From: COMBO-56-21 sp963705355
Lineage (GTDB): Archaea; Thermoplasmatota; Thermoplasmata; UBA10834
Assembly (NCBI GenBank): GCA_963705355.1
Contig: OY970070.1
Coordinates: 62,001 to 126,000, forward strand
Reading direction: 5' to 3'
Length of the DNA stretch: 64,000 nt
Shown here: in pieces, positions 8,082 to 16,996 of the stretch
Layout of the letters: every line of letters starts with the position of its first letter
How positions within the stretch are numbered: position 1 is the first letter of the stretch
Position numbers and translations under genes: made by a program
Notes under the pieces: generated by a model
Told to the model about the DNA's origin: nothing
Seen by the model: only the letters and a program-made list of their open reading frames with translations
Databases searched by the model: none

Positions 8082-8654
8082 ATGAAGCAACAAATCAGGA
8101 TACTCGGGGTGGATGATTCTCCTTTCAAGTTCAAGGACAAGAAAGCGCTCGTCGTAGGAGCGCTTGTGAGGATCCCGAACTACCTCGAAGGCGTCATGAG
8201 AACCGAGGTGACCGTGGATGGCGCGGATTCCACCGCGATGCTGATAGAAATGGTCTCGAAGTCGAGATACAAGGACCAGATCAAGACGATCATGGTCGAC
8301 GGGATCGCTCTCGCCGGCTTCAACGTGATCGATCTAGAGGAGCTCCACGCCTCGCTCGGAATTCCGGTTCTGACGGTGACCAGAGACCGGCCAGATTTCG
8401 AGAAGATGAAGGTTGCCCTCGTCAAGCACTTCGATGATTGGCGCGAGAGGTACGCCCTCATCACGAAGCTTGAGCTGAGAGAGATAGGCACGGAGCACAG
8501 GCCCCTGTACGGGTGCGGTCTGGGCCTTGAATGGCGGGAGTTCGAGCAGCTAGTTCATCTGTCCACGATACGAGGAGCCGTGCCCGAGCCACTCAGGATG
8601 GCGCATCTGATATCTGCCGCGATGGTTCGCGGCGAGTCCTACGGCCGCTCTTGA
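8082..8654 (+). CDS. DUF99 family protein (endonuclease V-like fold)
   Basis: A 190-residue protein recognisable as archaeal DUF99/UPF0215: GVDDSPF near the N-terminus, the MVDGIALAGFNVIDL segment and a TVTRDRP motif. Family structure is related to endonuclease V and the acidic residues D10/D11 and D68 are placed like its active site. The actual substrate is unknown. It lies in the operon with pth2. Confidence 0.8.
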   Translation: MKQQIRILGVDDSPFKFKDKKALVVGALVRIPNYLEGVMRTEVTVDGADSTAMLIEMVSKSRYKDQIKTIMVDGIALAGFNVIDLEELHASLGIPVLTVTRDRPDFEKMKVALVKHFDDWRERYALITKLELREIGTEHRPLYGCGLGLEWREFEQLVHLSTIRGAVPEPLRMAHLISAAMVRGESYGRS

Positions 8655-8733
8655 GTCGGTCTTGGCGGAAAATGCAATATCGACAACAGTGCCATGTCCG
8701 GTGCAATGCAGTAATGCGGGCTGGTGCGAACAC

Positions 8734-9297
8734 ATGATAAGGAACCTCTTCACGAAGCGCGACCATAGAAACGTTTCCGGCATCACGAAGGAACAGGTCA
8801 TGCAGGCTGCGGGTTGGTTCTGGAGATCCAGGCAGTTCGGCATCACCTTCACATCTCCGTTCAGCCTCAGAGGTGGCCAGTTCTACTCCAAGCTTGGCTT
8901 GAGGCAGTCTGTTGATATCTATGCTGTCGACGAAGGGCAGAACACAGGCGTGGACCTCACGTTCTCCGCAGAACTCACGGATGAGGGTGCGGTCGTTGGT
9001 GTTGTGGGTGCTATCCTGGTCCTTCCGATCACTGTCGCGGTGGGCGCCGTCTCATACGTGGAATACGAGAACGACGCGCAGCGGCTGATGAATGAGTTCT
9101 GGAGCTATCTCTATGCGTTCCCGAAGAATCCTACTTTTCCGTCAGGCGCTCCACCGTCGCCGACCTGGGCTGAGGGACAGACGGCGCAGCCTGCCGTACA
9201 GTTCACAGCTCCTCCGCAGCCAAGGTCATGCCCGTCCTGCAAGTCGTCTCTGGATCGTGACAGCAAGTTCTGCAAGTACTGCGGAGCGAAGGTCTGA
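8734..9297 (+). CDS. membrane-associated protein with C-terminal zinc ribbon
   Basis: A protein of about 187 residues from the ATG at 8734. An open frame with a TTG start at 8662 adds 24 less protein-like residues. It has a hydrophobic segment (VVGVVGAILVLPITVAVGAVSYV, about 90-113), a proline/glutamine-rich linker and a C-terminal zinc ribbon (CPSCKSS...FCKYCG). The zinc-ribbon plus membrane segment is like that of the SPFH-linked proteins at 28023-30366. No function is recognised. It lies between the pth2 operon and the ribosomal operon. Confidence 0.65.
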   Translation: MIRNLFTKRDHRNVSGITKEQVMQAAGWFWRSRQFGITFTSPFSLRGGQFYSKLGLRQSVDIYAVDEGQNTGVDLTFSAELTDEGAVVGVVGAILVLPITVAVGAVSYVEYENDAQRLMNEFWSYLYAFPKNPTFPSGAPPSPTWAEGQTAQPAVQFTAPPQPRSCPSCKSSLDRDSKFCKYCGAKV

Positions 9298-9340
9298 ACA
9301 TCCGATATCTGGCATTCTGGCTTGCGCCACAGTATAAGCG

Positions 9341-9354
9341 TAAGTTTTAATAGG
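9341..9354 (+). promoter_or_regulatory. TATA box of the S12 operon
   Basis: An AT-rich box (gttttaata, 9344-9352) stands alone in a GC-rich region 46 bases before the rps12 start and is the likely promoter for rps12-rps7 and perhaps fusA. Confidence 0.5.
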
Positions 9355-9397
9355 GCGACTCGTTTGTAGGGCATATTCCGCTGGAAAAGGTGAATGA

Positions 9398-9826
9398 TTG
9401 CCTAAGGGTCTCTACACAGCCAGGAAGCTTGGTCTAGACCGACAGAAGCACAGGTGGAGCGACAGGTATTACAGCCGCAGGACGCTGCATCTCAAGGAGA
9501 AGTCCGATCCGTTGGAGGGCTCTGCCCAAGCGAAGGGCGTTGTGCTTGAGAAGGTCGGCATCGAGGCGAAGCAGCCGAACTCCGCGATCAGGAAGTGTGT
9601 CAAGATCCAACTCATCAAGAACGGGCGGCAGATAACGGCCTTCGCTGTCGGTGACGGCGCCATCAACTTCATCGATGAGCACGATGAGGTGCTGGTCGAG
9701 GGCATCGGCGGCAGGATGGGCCGGTCCTACGGAGATATCCCAGGTGTGAGATTCAAAGTGATCAAGGTCAACAATGTGTCCCTGAACGAGCTCGTGAAGG
9801 GCAGAAAGGAGAAGCCCGTAAGGTGA
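9398..9826 (+). CDS. rps12: 30S ribosomal protein S12 (uS12)
   Basis: A 142-residue decoding-centre protein. The conserved loop (KQPNSAIRKCVKIQLIKNG, about 59-77) and the C-terminal RMGRSYGDIPGVRFKV are intact. The start is TTG, fixed by the conserved N-terminus (PKGLYTARKL). It begins the str-type cluster S12-S7-EF-2-EF-1A-S10. Unlike many archaea, the RNA polymerase, L30e and NusA genes do not precede it. S7 follows after 5 bases. Confidence 0.96.
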   Translation: MPKGLYTARKLGLDRQKHRWSDRYYSRRTLHLKEKSDPLEGSAQAKGVVLEKVGIEAKQPNSAIRKCVKIQLIKNGRQITAFAVGDGAINFIDEHDEVLVEGIGGRMGRSYGDIPGVRFKVIKVNNVSLNELVKGRKEKPVR

Positions 9827-9831
9827 AGTGA

Positions 9832-10572
9832 ATGCAGGGCAATCCAGTTCAAGAAGGAAGCAAGGCTCCGGAGCCGACCGCTGCGGCCCCACAGGCAGCT
9901 GCTGCACCACCTGCACAACCCGCAGCGACACCGGAGCCAGCGCCTCCTGCTGCTCCGCCCGAACACAAGGCAGTAGAAGCTCAGCCGAAGAAGGAGCTTC
10001 CCCGAGCTGGCAATGTCCTTATGTTCGGCAAGTTCGATGTTTCAGGAGTGACTCTCAGAGATCAGGGCATGGCCCGATACATCGACATATCGCCTGTCGC
10101 TGTGCCGCACACGGGCGGAAAGCACACGAACAAGCCCTTCGCAAAGGCCAAGATGAGCGTTGTTGAAAGGCTCATCAACGGCATGATGAGGACCGAGAAC
10201 TTCACGGGCAAGAAGCTTAAGGCCTACAAGGCGGTCGAACTATCATTCGGGATCATCGCGCAGAAGACCAAAGCGAATCCGCTCCAGGTATTCGTGGACG
10301 CGCTACAGAACGTTGCCCCCAGGGAAGAGGTCACGAGGCTCCAGTACGGAGGCATTTCGGTTCCAAAAGCGGTCGATGTTGCCCCAGCCAGGAGAGTAGA
10401 TCTGGCATTGAGGTACATATGCAACGGAGCGCTCGAAACCTCGCACAAGAGCAAGAAGCCGATCGAGGAATGTCTGGCAGACGAGATCATCGGGGCGGCC
10501 AAGAACGACGTCAACAGCTTCTCTGTGGCCAAGAAAGAAGAGGTCGAGAGAGTGGCCGCTTCAGCGCGCTGA
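9832..10572 (+). CDS. rps7: 30S ribosomal protein S7 (uS7) with Pro/Ala-rich N-terminal extension
   Basis: A 246-residue protein. The S7 domain begins about residue 60 (NVLMFGKFDVSG) and contains the 16S rRNA-binding core (KPFAKAKMSVVERLINGMM) and the C-terminal segment. The first about 58 residues are almost only Ala, Pro, Gln, Glu and Lys. The ATG at 9832 has a good position right after rps12 (5 bases), so the tail appears genuine, but a later start is possible. The S7 core is of usual length. Confidence 0.95.
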   Translation: MQGNPVQEGSKAPEPTAAAPQAAAAPPAQPAATPEPAPPAAPPEHKAVEAQPKKELPRAGNVLMFGKFDVSGVTLRDQGMARYIDISPVAVPHTGGKHTNKPFAKAKMSVVERLINGMMRTENFTGKKLKAYKAVELSFGIIAQKTKANPLQVFVDALQNVAPREEVTRLQYGGISVPKAVDVAPARRVDLALRYICNGALETSHKSKKPIEECLADEIIGAAKNDVNSFSVAKKEEVERVAASAR

Positions 10573-10638
10573 TCGGTCCCAAACCGTTTCTCCATTGTTT
10601 CCATTCATCTGATGAATTGCTGAACCCGTGGTGAGCAT

Positions 10639-12837
10639 ATGGGAAGAAAAGAGGACAACATCAAGAAGGCGCAGGGGCTGATGAGACAGCCGAAGTTCAT
10701 ACGGAACATAGGTACAGCGGCGCACATCGACCACGGCAAGACCACGCTTTCTGACAACCTGATCGCTGGCGCGGGCATGATGTCCGAGGAGCTCGCGGGC
10801 AAGCAGCTGCTCCTTGACTACGACGAGCAGGAGCAGGCGAGAGGTATCACGATCAACGCTGCGAGCGCATCCATGGTGTACAACTTCAGGGGACAGGAGT
10901 ACCTGATCAACCTCATCGATACGCCGGGCCACGTGGACTTCGGAGGCGACGTCACGAGAGCCATGAGGGCCATCGACGGAGTCATCATCCTGTGCTGCGC
11001 AGTCGAAGGCGTCATGCCCCAGACTGAGACCGTCATCAGGCAGGCCATTAAGGAGAAGGTCCATCCGATACTCTTCGTCAACAAGGTGGACAGGCTGATA
11101 AACGAACTCCAGGTCACTCCAGAGCAGATGCAGCAGCGCTTGTCCAACATCGTGAACGAGGTGAACGAGAAGATCAGGAAGCTGCTCCCGCCTGAGCTCA
11201 GGGACAAGTGGGCTCTCCAGGTCGAGACCGGGAATGTCATCTTCGGCTCGGCGTTCAACAACTGGGCCATCACAGTGCCCTACATGAAGAAGTCCGGCAT
11301 CAACTTCAGACAGATCTACGAGTACTGCAAGAACCAGGACCAGAAGACCCTGGCGAAGAGGGCGCCCCTGCACGAAGTCCTCCTGGAGATGGTCACCATG
11401 CATCTTCCTGACCCGCTTGAGGCCCAGAAGCTCAGGATACCGGTCATCTGGCACGGAGATCTGGAGTCCACGTTCGGGAAGTCGATGATGACCTGCAACC
11501 CGGACGGGCCGGTCGCGTTCATGGTGACCAAGATCATCGTGGACCCGCACGCAGGCGAGGTGGCCGTGGGGCGTCTCTACAGCGGCAAGATCGTCAAGGG
11601 CCAGGAGCTCTGGGTCAGCGGAATGCCGAACCCCAACAGGGCACAGCTCGTGTCTTTGACGGTCGGCGCTGACAGGATCCCGGTCGAGGAGATCGACGCG
11701 GGCAACGTCGTGGCCGTGTCCGGTCTGAAGGATGCAGTCGCTGGTTCCACAGTATCGAGCGACCCCGCTATGGCGCCATTCGAGAAGATCGTGCACTACT
11801 CCGATCCAGTCGTCACTGTTGCCATCGAGGCGAAGCACACGAAGGATCTGCCGAAACTGGTCGATGTCCTCAGGACTATCGCGAAGGCGGACCCATCCAT
11901 AGTGGTGGAGATCAACCAGGAGACTGGCGAGCACCTTATGTCCGGCATGGGCGAACTCCACTTGGAGATCACCAACTACAGAATCGTCAACGAGCATAAG
12001 GTCGATATCAAGACCTCGGAGCCGATAGTCGTCTTCAGGGAGTGCATCGGCGGCAGGGGCGGTCCGTTCGAGGGGAAATCCCCGAACAAGCACAACAGGT
12101 TCTACATCGAGGTCGAGCCCCTGAGCCCGGCAATCGTCCAGGCGATCAGATCCGGCGAGATCGAGACCGAAGGCAGGATCAAGGACGCGAAGGCTTTGGC
12201 CAGGAAGTTGCAGGATCTGGGTTTCAGCAAGGAAGAGGGCAAGGGCGTGGTGTCATTCCATGGCACAAACATGCTCCTGGACATGACCAAGGGTATCCAG
12301 TACCTGCATGAGACCATGGACCTGATTAAGGACGCATTCGACGAGGCGATGGACCAGGGCCCGCTCGCGAACGAGAAGTGCATGGCCGTGAAGGTCATGC
12401 TCGTCGATGCCAAGCTTCACGAGGACAGCATACACAGAGGCCCTGCCCAGGTCATCCCCGCGGCCAGGTCCGCAATCTACGGTGCGATGTGCCAGGCGGG
12501 GCGTGTGCTCTACGAGCCGATCCAGAAGGTGTTCATCAACGTCCCCGAGGATATGATGGGCAACGCGATCAGGGAGATCCAACAAAGACGGGGAATCATA
12601 GAGGACATGAAGCAGGAAGGGGACATAGCGACAGTCCAGGGCAAGTGTCCCGTTGCGGAGATGTTCGGATTCGCCGCTTCGATCAGGAGCGCGACGAGCG
12701 GTCGCGCCCTGTGGTCCACCGAGAACTCGGGTTTTGAGCAGATGCCACGGGAGGTCACCGACAAGACGGTCCCGCAGATAAGACAGAGAAAGGGCATCAA
12801 GCCTGAACCGTACGACGCATCGTACTACGCGGGATGA
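10639..12837 (+). CDS. fusA: translation elongation factor aEF-2
   Basis: A 732-residue GTPase that translocates tRNA-mRNA on the ribosome. Seen are G1 (AHIDHGKTT, 28-36), the switch with RGITI, G3 (DTPGHVDFGGDV), G4 (NKVD) and, in domain IV, the diphthamide loop (SIHRGPAQV) whose histidine is modified in archaea. Length is typical. It is preceded by 66 bases after rps7 and followed by a separate TATA box before EF-1A. Confidence 0.97.
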   Translation: MGRKEDNIKKAQGLMRQPKFIRNIGTAAHIDHGKTTLSDNLIAGAGMMSEELAGKQLLLDYDEQEQARGITINAASASMVYNFRGQEYLINLIDTPGHVDFGGDVTRAMRAIDGVIILCCAVEGVMPQTETVIRQAIKEKVHPILFVNKVDRLINELQVTPEQMQQRLSNIVNEVNEKIRKLLPPELRDKWALQVETGNVIFGSAFNNWAITVPYMKKSGINFRQIYEYCKNQDQKTLAKRAPLHEVLLEMVTMHLPDPLEAQKLRIPVIWHGDLESTFGKSMMTCNPDGPVAFMVTKIIVDPHAGEVAVGRLYSGKIVKGQELWVSGMPNPNRAQLVSLTVGADRIPVEEIDAGNVVAVSGLKDAVAGSTVSSDPAMAPFEKIVHYSDPVVTVAIEAKHTKDLPKLVDVLRTIAKADPSIVVEINQETGEHLMSGMGELHLEITNYRIVNEHKVDIKTSEPIVVFRECIGGRGGPFEGKSPNKHNRFYIEVEPLSPAIVQAIRSGEIETEGRIKDAKALARKLQDLGFSKEEGKGVVSFHGTNMLLDMTKGIQYLHETMDLIKDAFDEAMDQGPLANEKCMAVKVMLVDAKLHEDSIHRGPAQVIPAARSAIYGAMCQAGRVLYEPIQKVFINVPEDMMGNAIREIQQRRGIIEDMKQEGDIATVQGKCPVAEMFGFAASIRSATSGRALWSTENSGFEQMPREVTDKTVPQIRQRKGIKPEPYDASYYAG

Positions 12838-12871
12838 TGGCTCAGCCACAATCCAGCATTCACGGGGGAAA

Positions 12872-12886
12872 AAGGCTAATATACCA
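12872..12886 (+). promoter_or_regulatory. TATA box before EF-1A
   Basis: The AT-rich stretch gctaatatacc (12875-12885) lies 41 bases before the EF-1A ATG in otherwise GC-rich sequence, suggesting that EF-1A has its own promoter within the cluster. Confidence 0.45.
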
Positions 12887-12926
12887 AGAGCATCATGCTC
12901 GAAGAGAACGCATTTGAGGCGATAAA

Positions 12927-14198
12927 ATGGCAGAAAAACCACACTTGAACTTGGTGTTCATCGGACACGTCGACCACGGAAAGTCGACCACTGTCGGCCG
13001 ACTGCTCCTTGATACCGGGCACATCGAGCCCCACGTCATCGAGAAGTACAAGAAGGAGGCCGAGCAGAAGGGCAAGGCGACTTTCGAGTTCGCATGGGTC
13101 ATGGATGGGCTCAAAGAAGAGAGGGAGAGAGGCCTCACCATCGATGTGGCTCACAAGAGGTTCAACTCGCAGAAGTTCTACTTCACCATCATCGACGCAC
13201 CTGGCCACAGAGACTTCGTCAAGAACATGATCACTGGCACGAGCCAGGCCGATGCCGCGGTCATAGTTGTCTCGGCCATCGAGGGGCCACAGGCACAGAC
13301 GAAAGAGCACATATTCCTTGCCAGGACACTGGGCGTGCAGCAGATCATCATCGATGTCAACAAGATGGATGCGGTCAACTGGGACCAGAAGAAGTACGAG
13401 GAAACGAAAAAGGCCGTCACTGAGCTGCTGAAGACTGTCGGCTTCAAGGCCGAGGACATACCGTTCGTCCCGACATCTGGATACAAGGGAGACAATGTGG
13501 CAAAGGCCTCGAGCAACATGCCATGGTATAAGGGGCAGACGCTCCTGCAGGCGCTTGACACCTTGAAGGAACCTCCGAAGATGACCGACAAGCCGCTCAG
13601 AATTCCGGTCCAGGACGTCTACACCATCACCGGCGTGGGAACAGTCCCTGTCGGCAGGGTTGAGACCGGAGTGCTCAAGCCGGACATGAAGATCATCTTC
13701 ATGCCAGCGAACAAGGTTGGCGAAGTGAAGTCGATCGAGATGCACCACGAGACGCTCCCGCAGGCAGTGCCAGGCGACAATGTTGGATTCAATGTCAGGG
13801 GCCTGGCGAAGACCGATGTGAAGAGGGGCGATGTCGCAGGCCCAGTGGACAACCCGCCCACAGTTGCGAAGACGTTCACTGCCCAGATCATGGTCCTCAA
13901 CCATCCGAGCGTGATCACGGTAGGATACACACCCGTGTTCCACTGCCACACTGCTCAGGTCGCATGTTCCTTCGTCGAACTCCAGAAGAAGCTGGACCCG
14001 AGGACGGGCACTGTGAAGGAAGAGAACCCGCAGTTCCTGAAGACCGGTGATGCAGCGATTGTGAAGATCCAGCCGACCAAGCCACTCGCCATCGAGAAGG
14101 CGAAGGACTTCCCGCAGCTGGGCAGGTTCGCCATCAGGGACATGGGCCAGACGGTCGCGGCCGGAATGGTCATCGAGGTCGAAAAGAAGGAGATGTAA
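12927..14198 (+). CDS. tuf: translation elongation factor EF-1 alpha
   Basis: A 423-residue GTPase that brings aminoacyl-tRNA to the ribosome. G1 is GHVDHGKSTT (12-21), then the switch (RERGLTIDVA), G3 (DAPGHRDF) and G4 (NKMD), followed by beta-barrel domains II and III (from about residue 225 to the C-terminus). Full length for archaea. Second elongation factor of the cluster; rps10 starts 46 bases after the stop. Confidence 0.97.
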   Translation: MAEKPHLNLVFIGHVDHGKSTTVGRLLLDTGHIEPHVIEKYKKEAEQKGKATFEFAWVMDGLKEERERGLTIDVAHKRFNSQKFYFTIIDAPGHRDFVKNMITGTSQADAAVIVVSAIEGPQAQTKEHIFLARTLGVQQIIIDVNKMDAVNWDQKKYEETKKAVTELLKTVGFKAEDIPFVPTSGYKGDNVAKASSNMPWYKGQTLLQALDTLKEPPKMTDKPLRIPVQDVYTITGVGTVPVGRVETGVLKPDMKIIFMPANKVGEVKSIEMHHETLPQAVPGDNVGFNVRGLAKTDVKRGDVAGPVDNPPTVAKTFTAQIMVLNHPSVITVGYTPVFHCHTAQVACSFVELQKKLDPRTGTVKEENPQFLKTGDAAIVKIQPTKPLAIEKAKDFPQLGRFAIRDMGQTVAAGMVIEVEKKEM

Positions 14199-14244
14199 AC
14201 CCTTTCTCCAAATCCTTTATGTTTTTGTGTTTGAGGTTTTTGAA

Positions 14245-14556
14245 ATGGCGCAGAGGGCAAGGATATCGCTGAGCGGAACTGACCCCAAGAAAGTGGACGG
14301 GGTCTGCAAGCAGATCAAGATGATCAGCGTGAAGACTGGCGTCGCGATATCCGGTCCGATACCGTTGCCTACGAAGCGCTTGGTCGTGCCCTGCAGGAAA
14401 GGCCCGGACGGTGGAGGCTCTAGCACGATAGACCGATGGGAGATGCGCGTGCACAAGAGGCTCATAGACCTCGATGCGGACGAGCGCGCGCTGAGGCAGC
14501 TCATGAGGATTCAGGTCCCGGACGGCGTCAACATAGAGATTGTTCTGAGATCCTAG
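14245..14556 (+). CDS. rps10: 30S ribosomal protein S10 (uS10)
   Basis: A 103-residue protein with the archaeal S10 pattern (ARISLSGTDPKKVDGVC at the N-terminus, the GPIPLPTKR loop and IDRWEMRVHKRLIDL). The ATG at 14245 was chosen over an upstream GTG at 14227 because it matches the family start. It is the last gene of the str-type cluster. A TATA-like cctttatg stretch lies just before it. Confidence 0.95.
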   Translation: MAQRARISLSGTDPKKVDGVCKQIKMISVKTGVAISGPIPLPTKRLVVPCRKGPDGGGSSTIDRWEMRVHKRLIDLDADERALRQLMRIQVPDGVNIEIVLRS

Positions 14557-14718
14557 ACGCCTTTGTTCTTCGCTGTGAAGCACGGCCATCGATTTGAACC
14601 AATTCGGGCTGCATATGTACGATGATTATGGTAGTATTGAACAATTCCAGAGATATCCAATCGCAAACCATCCCATGTCCTTCGTGATACTTGCAGGATT
14701 CTGTTTCCTCAGAAGTCG

Positions 14719-14732
14719 GAAACGTATTTAAC
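14719..14732 (+). promoter_or_regulatory. TATA box of tRNA-Ala
   Basis: The AT-rich cgtatttaac (about 14721-14730) lies about 40 bases before the tRNA-Ala gene, a normal distance for an archaeal tRNA promoter. Confidence 0.45.
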
Positions 14733-14768
14733 AGCAATTCCCAATGAGCCAAGTCTCCAGCCGAAAAC

Positions 14769-14840
14769 GGGCCGATAGATCAGCGGAAGATCGCCTGCTT
14801 TGCAAGCAGGAGGTCAGGGGTTCAAATCCCCTTCGGTCCA
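14769..14840 (+). tRNA. tRNA-Ala (anticodon UGC)
   Basis: A 72-nt cloverleaf. The acceptor stem GGGCCGA pairs with TCGGTCC, including the G3:U70 wobble that identifies alanine tRNA. The anticodon stem CCTGC/GCAGG closes loop TTTGCAA with anticodon TGC (14801-14803). The T loop is TTCAAAT. CCA is not encoded. Its last 19 bases plus 4 flanking bases are repeated exactly at 23616-23638, marking it as an integration target. Confidence 0.97.
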
Positions 14841-14844
14841 CTTC
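14822..14844 (+). repeat. attachment-type direct repeat, tRNA copy
   Basis: A 23-base direct repeat (from the T loop of tRNA-Ala through its 3' end and 4 bases beyond) is identical to 23616-23638. Such repeats are the usual att sites of tRNA-integrated elements. Confidence 0.8.
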
Positions 14845-14977
14845 TGTGCATAGCCAGCAAAGTCGTCTTTGCGCTCGATTTGAGGGGGATTGGAGGTCGG
14901 AGCTGAGGTCGATTCCTCGAGACCCTTCGGGCTCGTCGACCAGACCGTTCTTTCCTCCCTTGAGATTCGGTGCGCGT

Positions 14978-16150
14978 TCAGCGCTTGTACCATCCGTACT
15001 TCTTTGCAGCGTCACATATCGCCTTGACATTCTCTGGTTTCGAATCCCAGGGCGTCTCGCACTCCGTGGACAACACGTATCCGCCGCCCGGTGCGCAATC
15101 CTCTATGAGCTTCTTGCAGTACTTGTCCACTTCGTTGGGCGTCCCGTACACGAGCATGGTCGAAGGCACATTGCCGAACAGACAGACCTTGTCGCCCATT
15201 ACATCCTTGGCCTTCTTCATGTCGGTCTTCTCAAGGTCCAAAAGGAGCTTGCCTTTCGGAAGGCCGTCCGCCATGTGGCTCATCGTGTTCAGATTGGGCG
15301 TGAGGTCGTTGTCCCAGTGGTTGTGCACCTTGAACCCGTGCTTGACGAAGATGTCGATCATCTTCTTTGCGATCGGCCAGAATATCCTATCGAATATCCT
15401 AGGCGACATCCCCGGCGGGCCGCCGTTTATGAAGAATATGATCTCCGCTCCAGGAACCTCGCCCGCGCCCATGATCATGGCGTCTCTCATGGCAAGCGTC
15501 GTCTCGTACTCCACGAACCACTCGCATATCTCCATCACCTTGTCCGGCCTCTCGAAGATATCCCTTGTCAGGTTTGCTATACCACGATAATACTGGAGCA
15601 TGTCTAGGGGATGGCACGCCCTTCCGCCCATTAGGAGCGGGACCTCGTGCTGCTCCACGAACTTGCGCCACGCGGCCGAGTAGATCTTTGGATACTCGTA
15701 CTCGTAGTACAGGAAGTCATCGATGTTTCTCTCGAAGAGCTGCTTGCTCACGTTCTTGTTATAGAGTATTGTCGAGAAGCCCCTCTTCATCACGTCATCA
15801 TAGTCCGTGAATATCTGCTTCTCGTACAAGCTCGGGAGATTGCCCTTTGGTGGGAAGTCGTCCCATATCCTCCAATCGAGTGTCGCCTGGTCCCAGCCCG
15901 CTCTTCCGAACATTCCGAGGTGGTTGAGGGTCGTGATGTTGGGATCGACATTGTCTCCTCCGCCGAGGAACTCCCTTGCCTTAATCGTCGCCTGGACCAG
16001 CTTGTCCGGCTCTATGAACATCTCGCGGATGTTGATCCCCCCCAGCCACGGGAAGATGTAGCAGTTCACCGGGGCGACAGGCACCCTGTCCGCCTCCTTG
16101 AGGTTCCATGCGAGCTCCAGCCTCTCATAACTCGTCATCGTCTCTTCCAT
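14978..16150 (-). CDS. uroporphyrinogen decarboxylase-family corrinoid methyltransferase
   Basis: A 390-residue protein of the UroD/MtaA/MtbA superfamily, whose members either decarboxylate uroporphyrinogen or move methyl groups between corrinoid proteins and coenzyme M or similar acceptors. Seen: the N-terminal basic motif region (ERLELAWNLKEADRVPVAP), a histidine-bearing strand end (KVHNHWDND, about 290-298) at the place of the zinc ligands, and the C-terminal ECETPWDSKPENVKAI motif typical of the methyltransferase branch. It sits 13 bases downstream of the corrinoid-protein gene and shares its strand, which supports methyl transfer rather than heme synthesis. The acceptor (CoM, tetrahydropterin or other) cannot be told. 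Confidence 0.8.
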   Translation of the reverse strand: MEETMTSYERLELAWNLKEADRVPVAPVNCYIFPWLGGINIREMFIEPDKLVQATIKAREFLGGGDNVDPNITTLNHLGMFGRAGWDQATLDWRIWDDFPPKGNLPSLYEKQIFTDYDDVMKRGFSTILYNKNVSKQLFERNIDDFLYYEYEYPKIYSAAWRKFVEQHEVPLLMGGRACHPLDMLQYYRGIANLTRDIFERPDKVMEICEWFVEYETTLAMRDAMIMGAGEVPGAEIIFFINGGPPGMSPRIFDRIFWPIAKKMIDIFVKHGFKVHNHWDNDLTPNLNTMSHMADGLPKGKLLLDLEKTDMKKAKDVMGDKVCLFGNVPSTMLVYGTPNEVDKYCKKLIEDCAPGGGYVLSTECETPWDSKPENVKAICDAAKKYGWYKR

Positions 16151-16163
16151 GCAGCACCGCCTC

Positions 16164-16799
16164 CTACTTGCCCTCCGCGATCCATTTCTCGATCACTCGG
16201 ATGCCTTCATTCGCGTTCGTGGTAGCGTAATCCAAGCCGAACTCGCTCGCCTTGATCTCACCCACAACGCCGCCTCCCATGATTATCTTCAGGCCGTCTC
16301 TGAAACCCGCTTTCTTGGCATGGTCAATCGTTGCCGAGGCCTGGCTGACTGCGGCCGTCAATAATGCGGACAGCCCAAGTACCTGGGGTTTCATCGTCCT
16401 GATCTTTTCGACAAACGCTTCGGGTGGCACGTCGACGCCCAGGTCGACCACTTCATAGCCAGAGCAAGTCAACAGATCCCTTACGATGGATTTGCCGAGG
16501 TCGTGTATGTCTCCCTTGACAGTGCCCATCAGGATCCTGCCCTTCGCCACCGCGGTCCCGTGCCGCTTCTTCAGCTCAGGACTGATGAACTCCATAGCGT
16601 CCTTGAATATCTGGGAGGCCCACATCAGCTCCATGAGAAAGTAGGTTCCCTTCTCGAACTCGGCGCCCACATGTTCCAAACCCTTTCGCGCCTCTTCGAC
16701 AATGTCGATTGGATCCCTGTTTGCCTTTATGTCGTCCTTGACCGCAACCAGCAGCTTGTCCTTGTCCAGGGCCGCCATCGCGTCGGCTATTCTTCCCAA
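16164..16799 (-). CDS. corrinoid (B12-binding) methyltransferase protein
   Basis: A protein of about 211 residues with an N-terminal four-helix cap (residues about 5-85, including GLEHVGAEFEKGTYF) and a Rossmann-type B12-binding domain with the lower-ligand histidine motif DIHDLGKS and later GLSALLT and GGGVV segments. It matches MtbC/MttC/MtmC-type corrinoid proteins, which carry the methyl group between a substrate methyltransferase and the UroD-like enzyme encoded next. The frame is open to 16892. The TTG at 16799, behind a GGGGGAAG site, was chosen because the family homology begins there, and ATG 16778 is the alternative. Confidence 0.88.
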   Translation of the reverse strand: MGRIADAMAALDKDKLLVAVKDDIKANRDPIDIVEEARKGLEHVGAEFEKGTYFLMELMWASQIFKDAMEFISPELKKRHGTAVAKGRILMGTVKGDIHDLGKSIVRDLLTCSGYEVVDLGVDVPPEAFVEKIRTMKPQVLGLSALLTAAVSQASATIDHAKKAGFRDGLKIIMGGGVVGEIKASEFGLDYATTNANEGIRVIEKWIAEGK

Positions 16800-16996
16800 G
16801 GCTCTTCCCCCTTCTTCCACATGACCTTCAAGAGCACGAAGCTCCATGGTGCGTGCTCCATCATCTTGTCGGCGTTCTCTCCAAACAGCCATTTGGCCAT
16901 GGCGTGATCCACCTCGGCCTTGGTCGGCGGCCTAAGGCCACGTTTCGTATCTTCCAGGATTCGCTTAGTTTCCTTCCCCATTCGATTTGCCCCCAT
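16787..16996 (-). CDS. small uncharacterised protein before corrinoid gene
   Basis: A 69-residue frame from ATG 16996 (or 64 residues from ATG 16981). It is charged, helical and contains tryptophans near its end (WSFVLLKVMWKKGEEPWEE). Its stop overlaps the start region of the corrinoid-protein gene, a spacing typical of coupled genes. No family is recognised. It may be a conserved small partner of this methyltransferase system or a spurious frame. Confidence 0.4.
   Translation of the reverse strand: MGANRMGKETKRILEDTKRGLRPPTKAEVDHAMAKWLFGENADKMMEHAPWSFVLLKVMWKKGEEPWEE

Noticed and set aside
10561..12093. A 510-codon open frame on the minus strand opposite fusA, with similar long frames opposite tuf (12876-13949) and alaS (44078-45079).
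   Set aside because: The sense strand encodes complete, conserved proteins. The antisense frames come from codon bias in GC-rich genes and have composition (many D, H, L, V, R) without recognisable domains.
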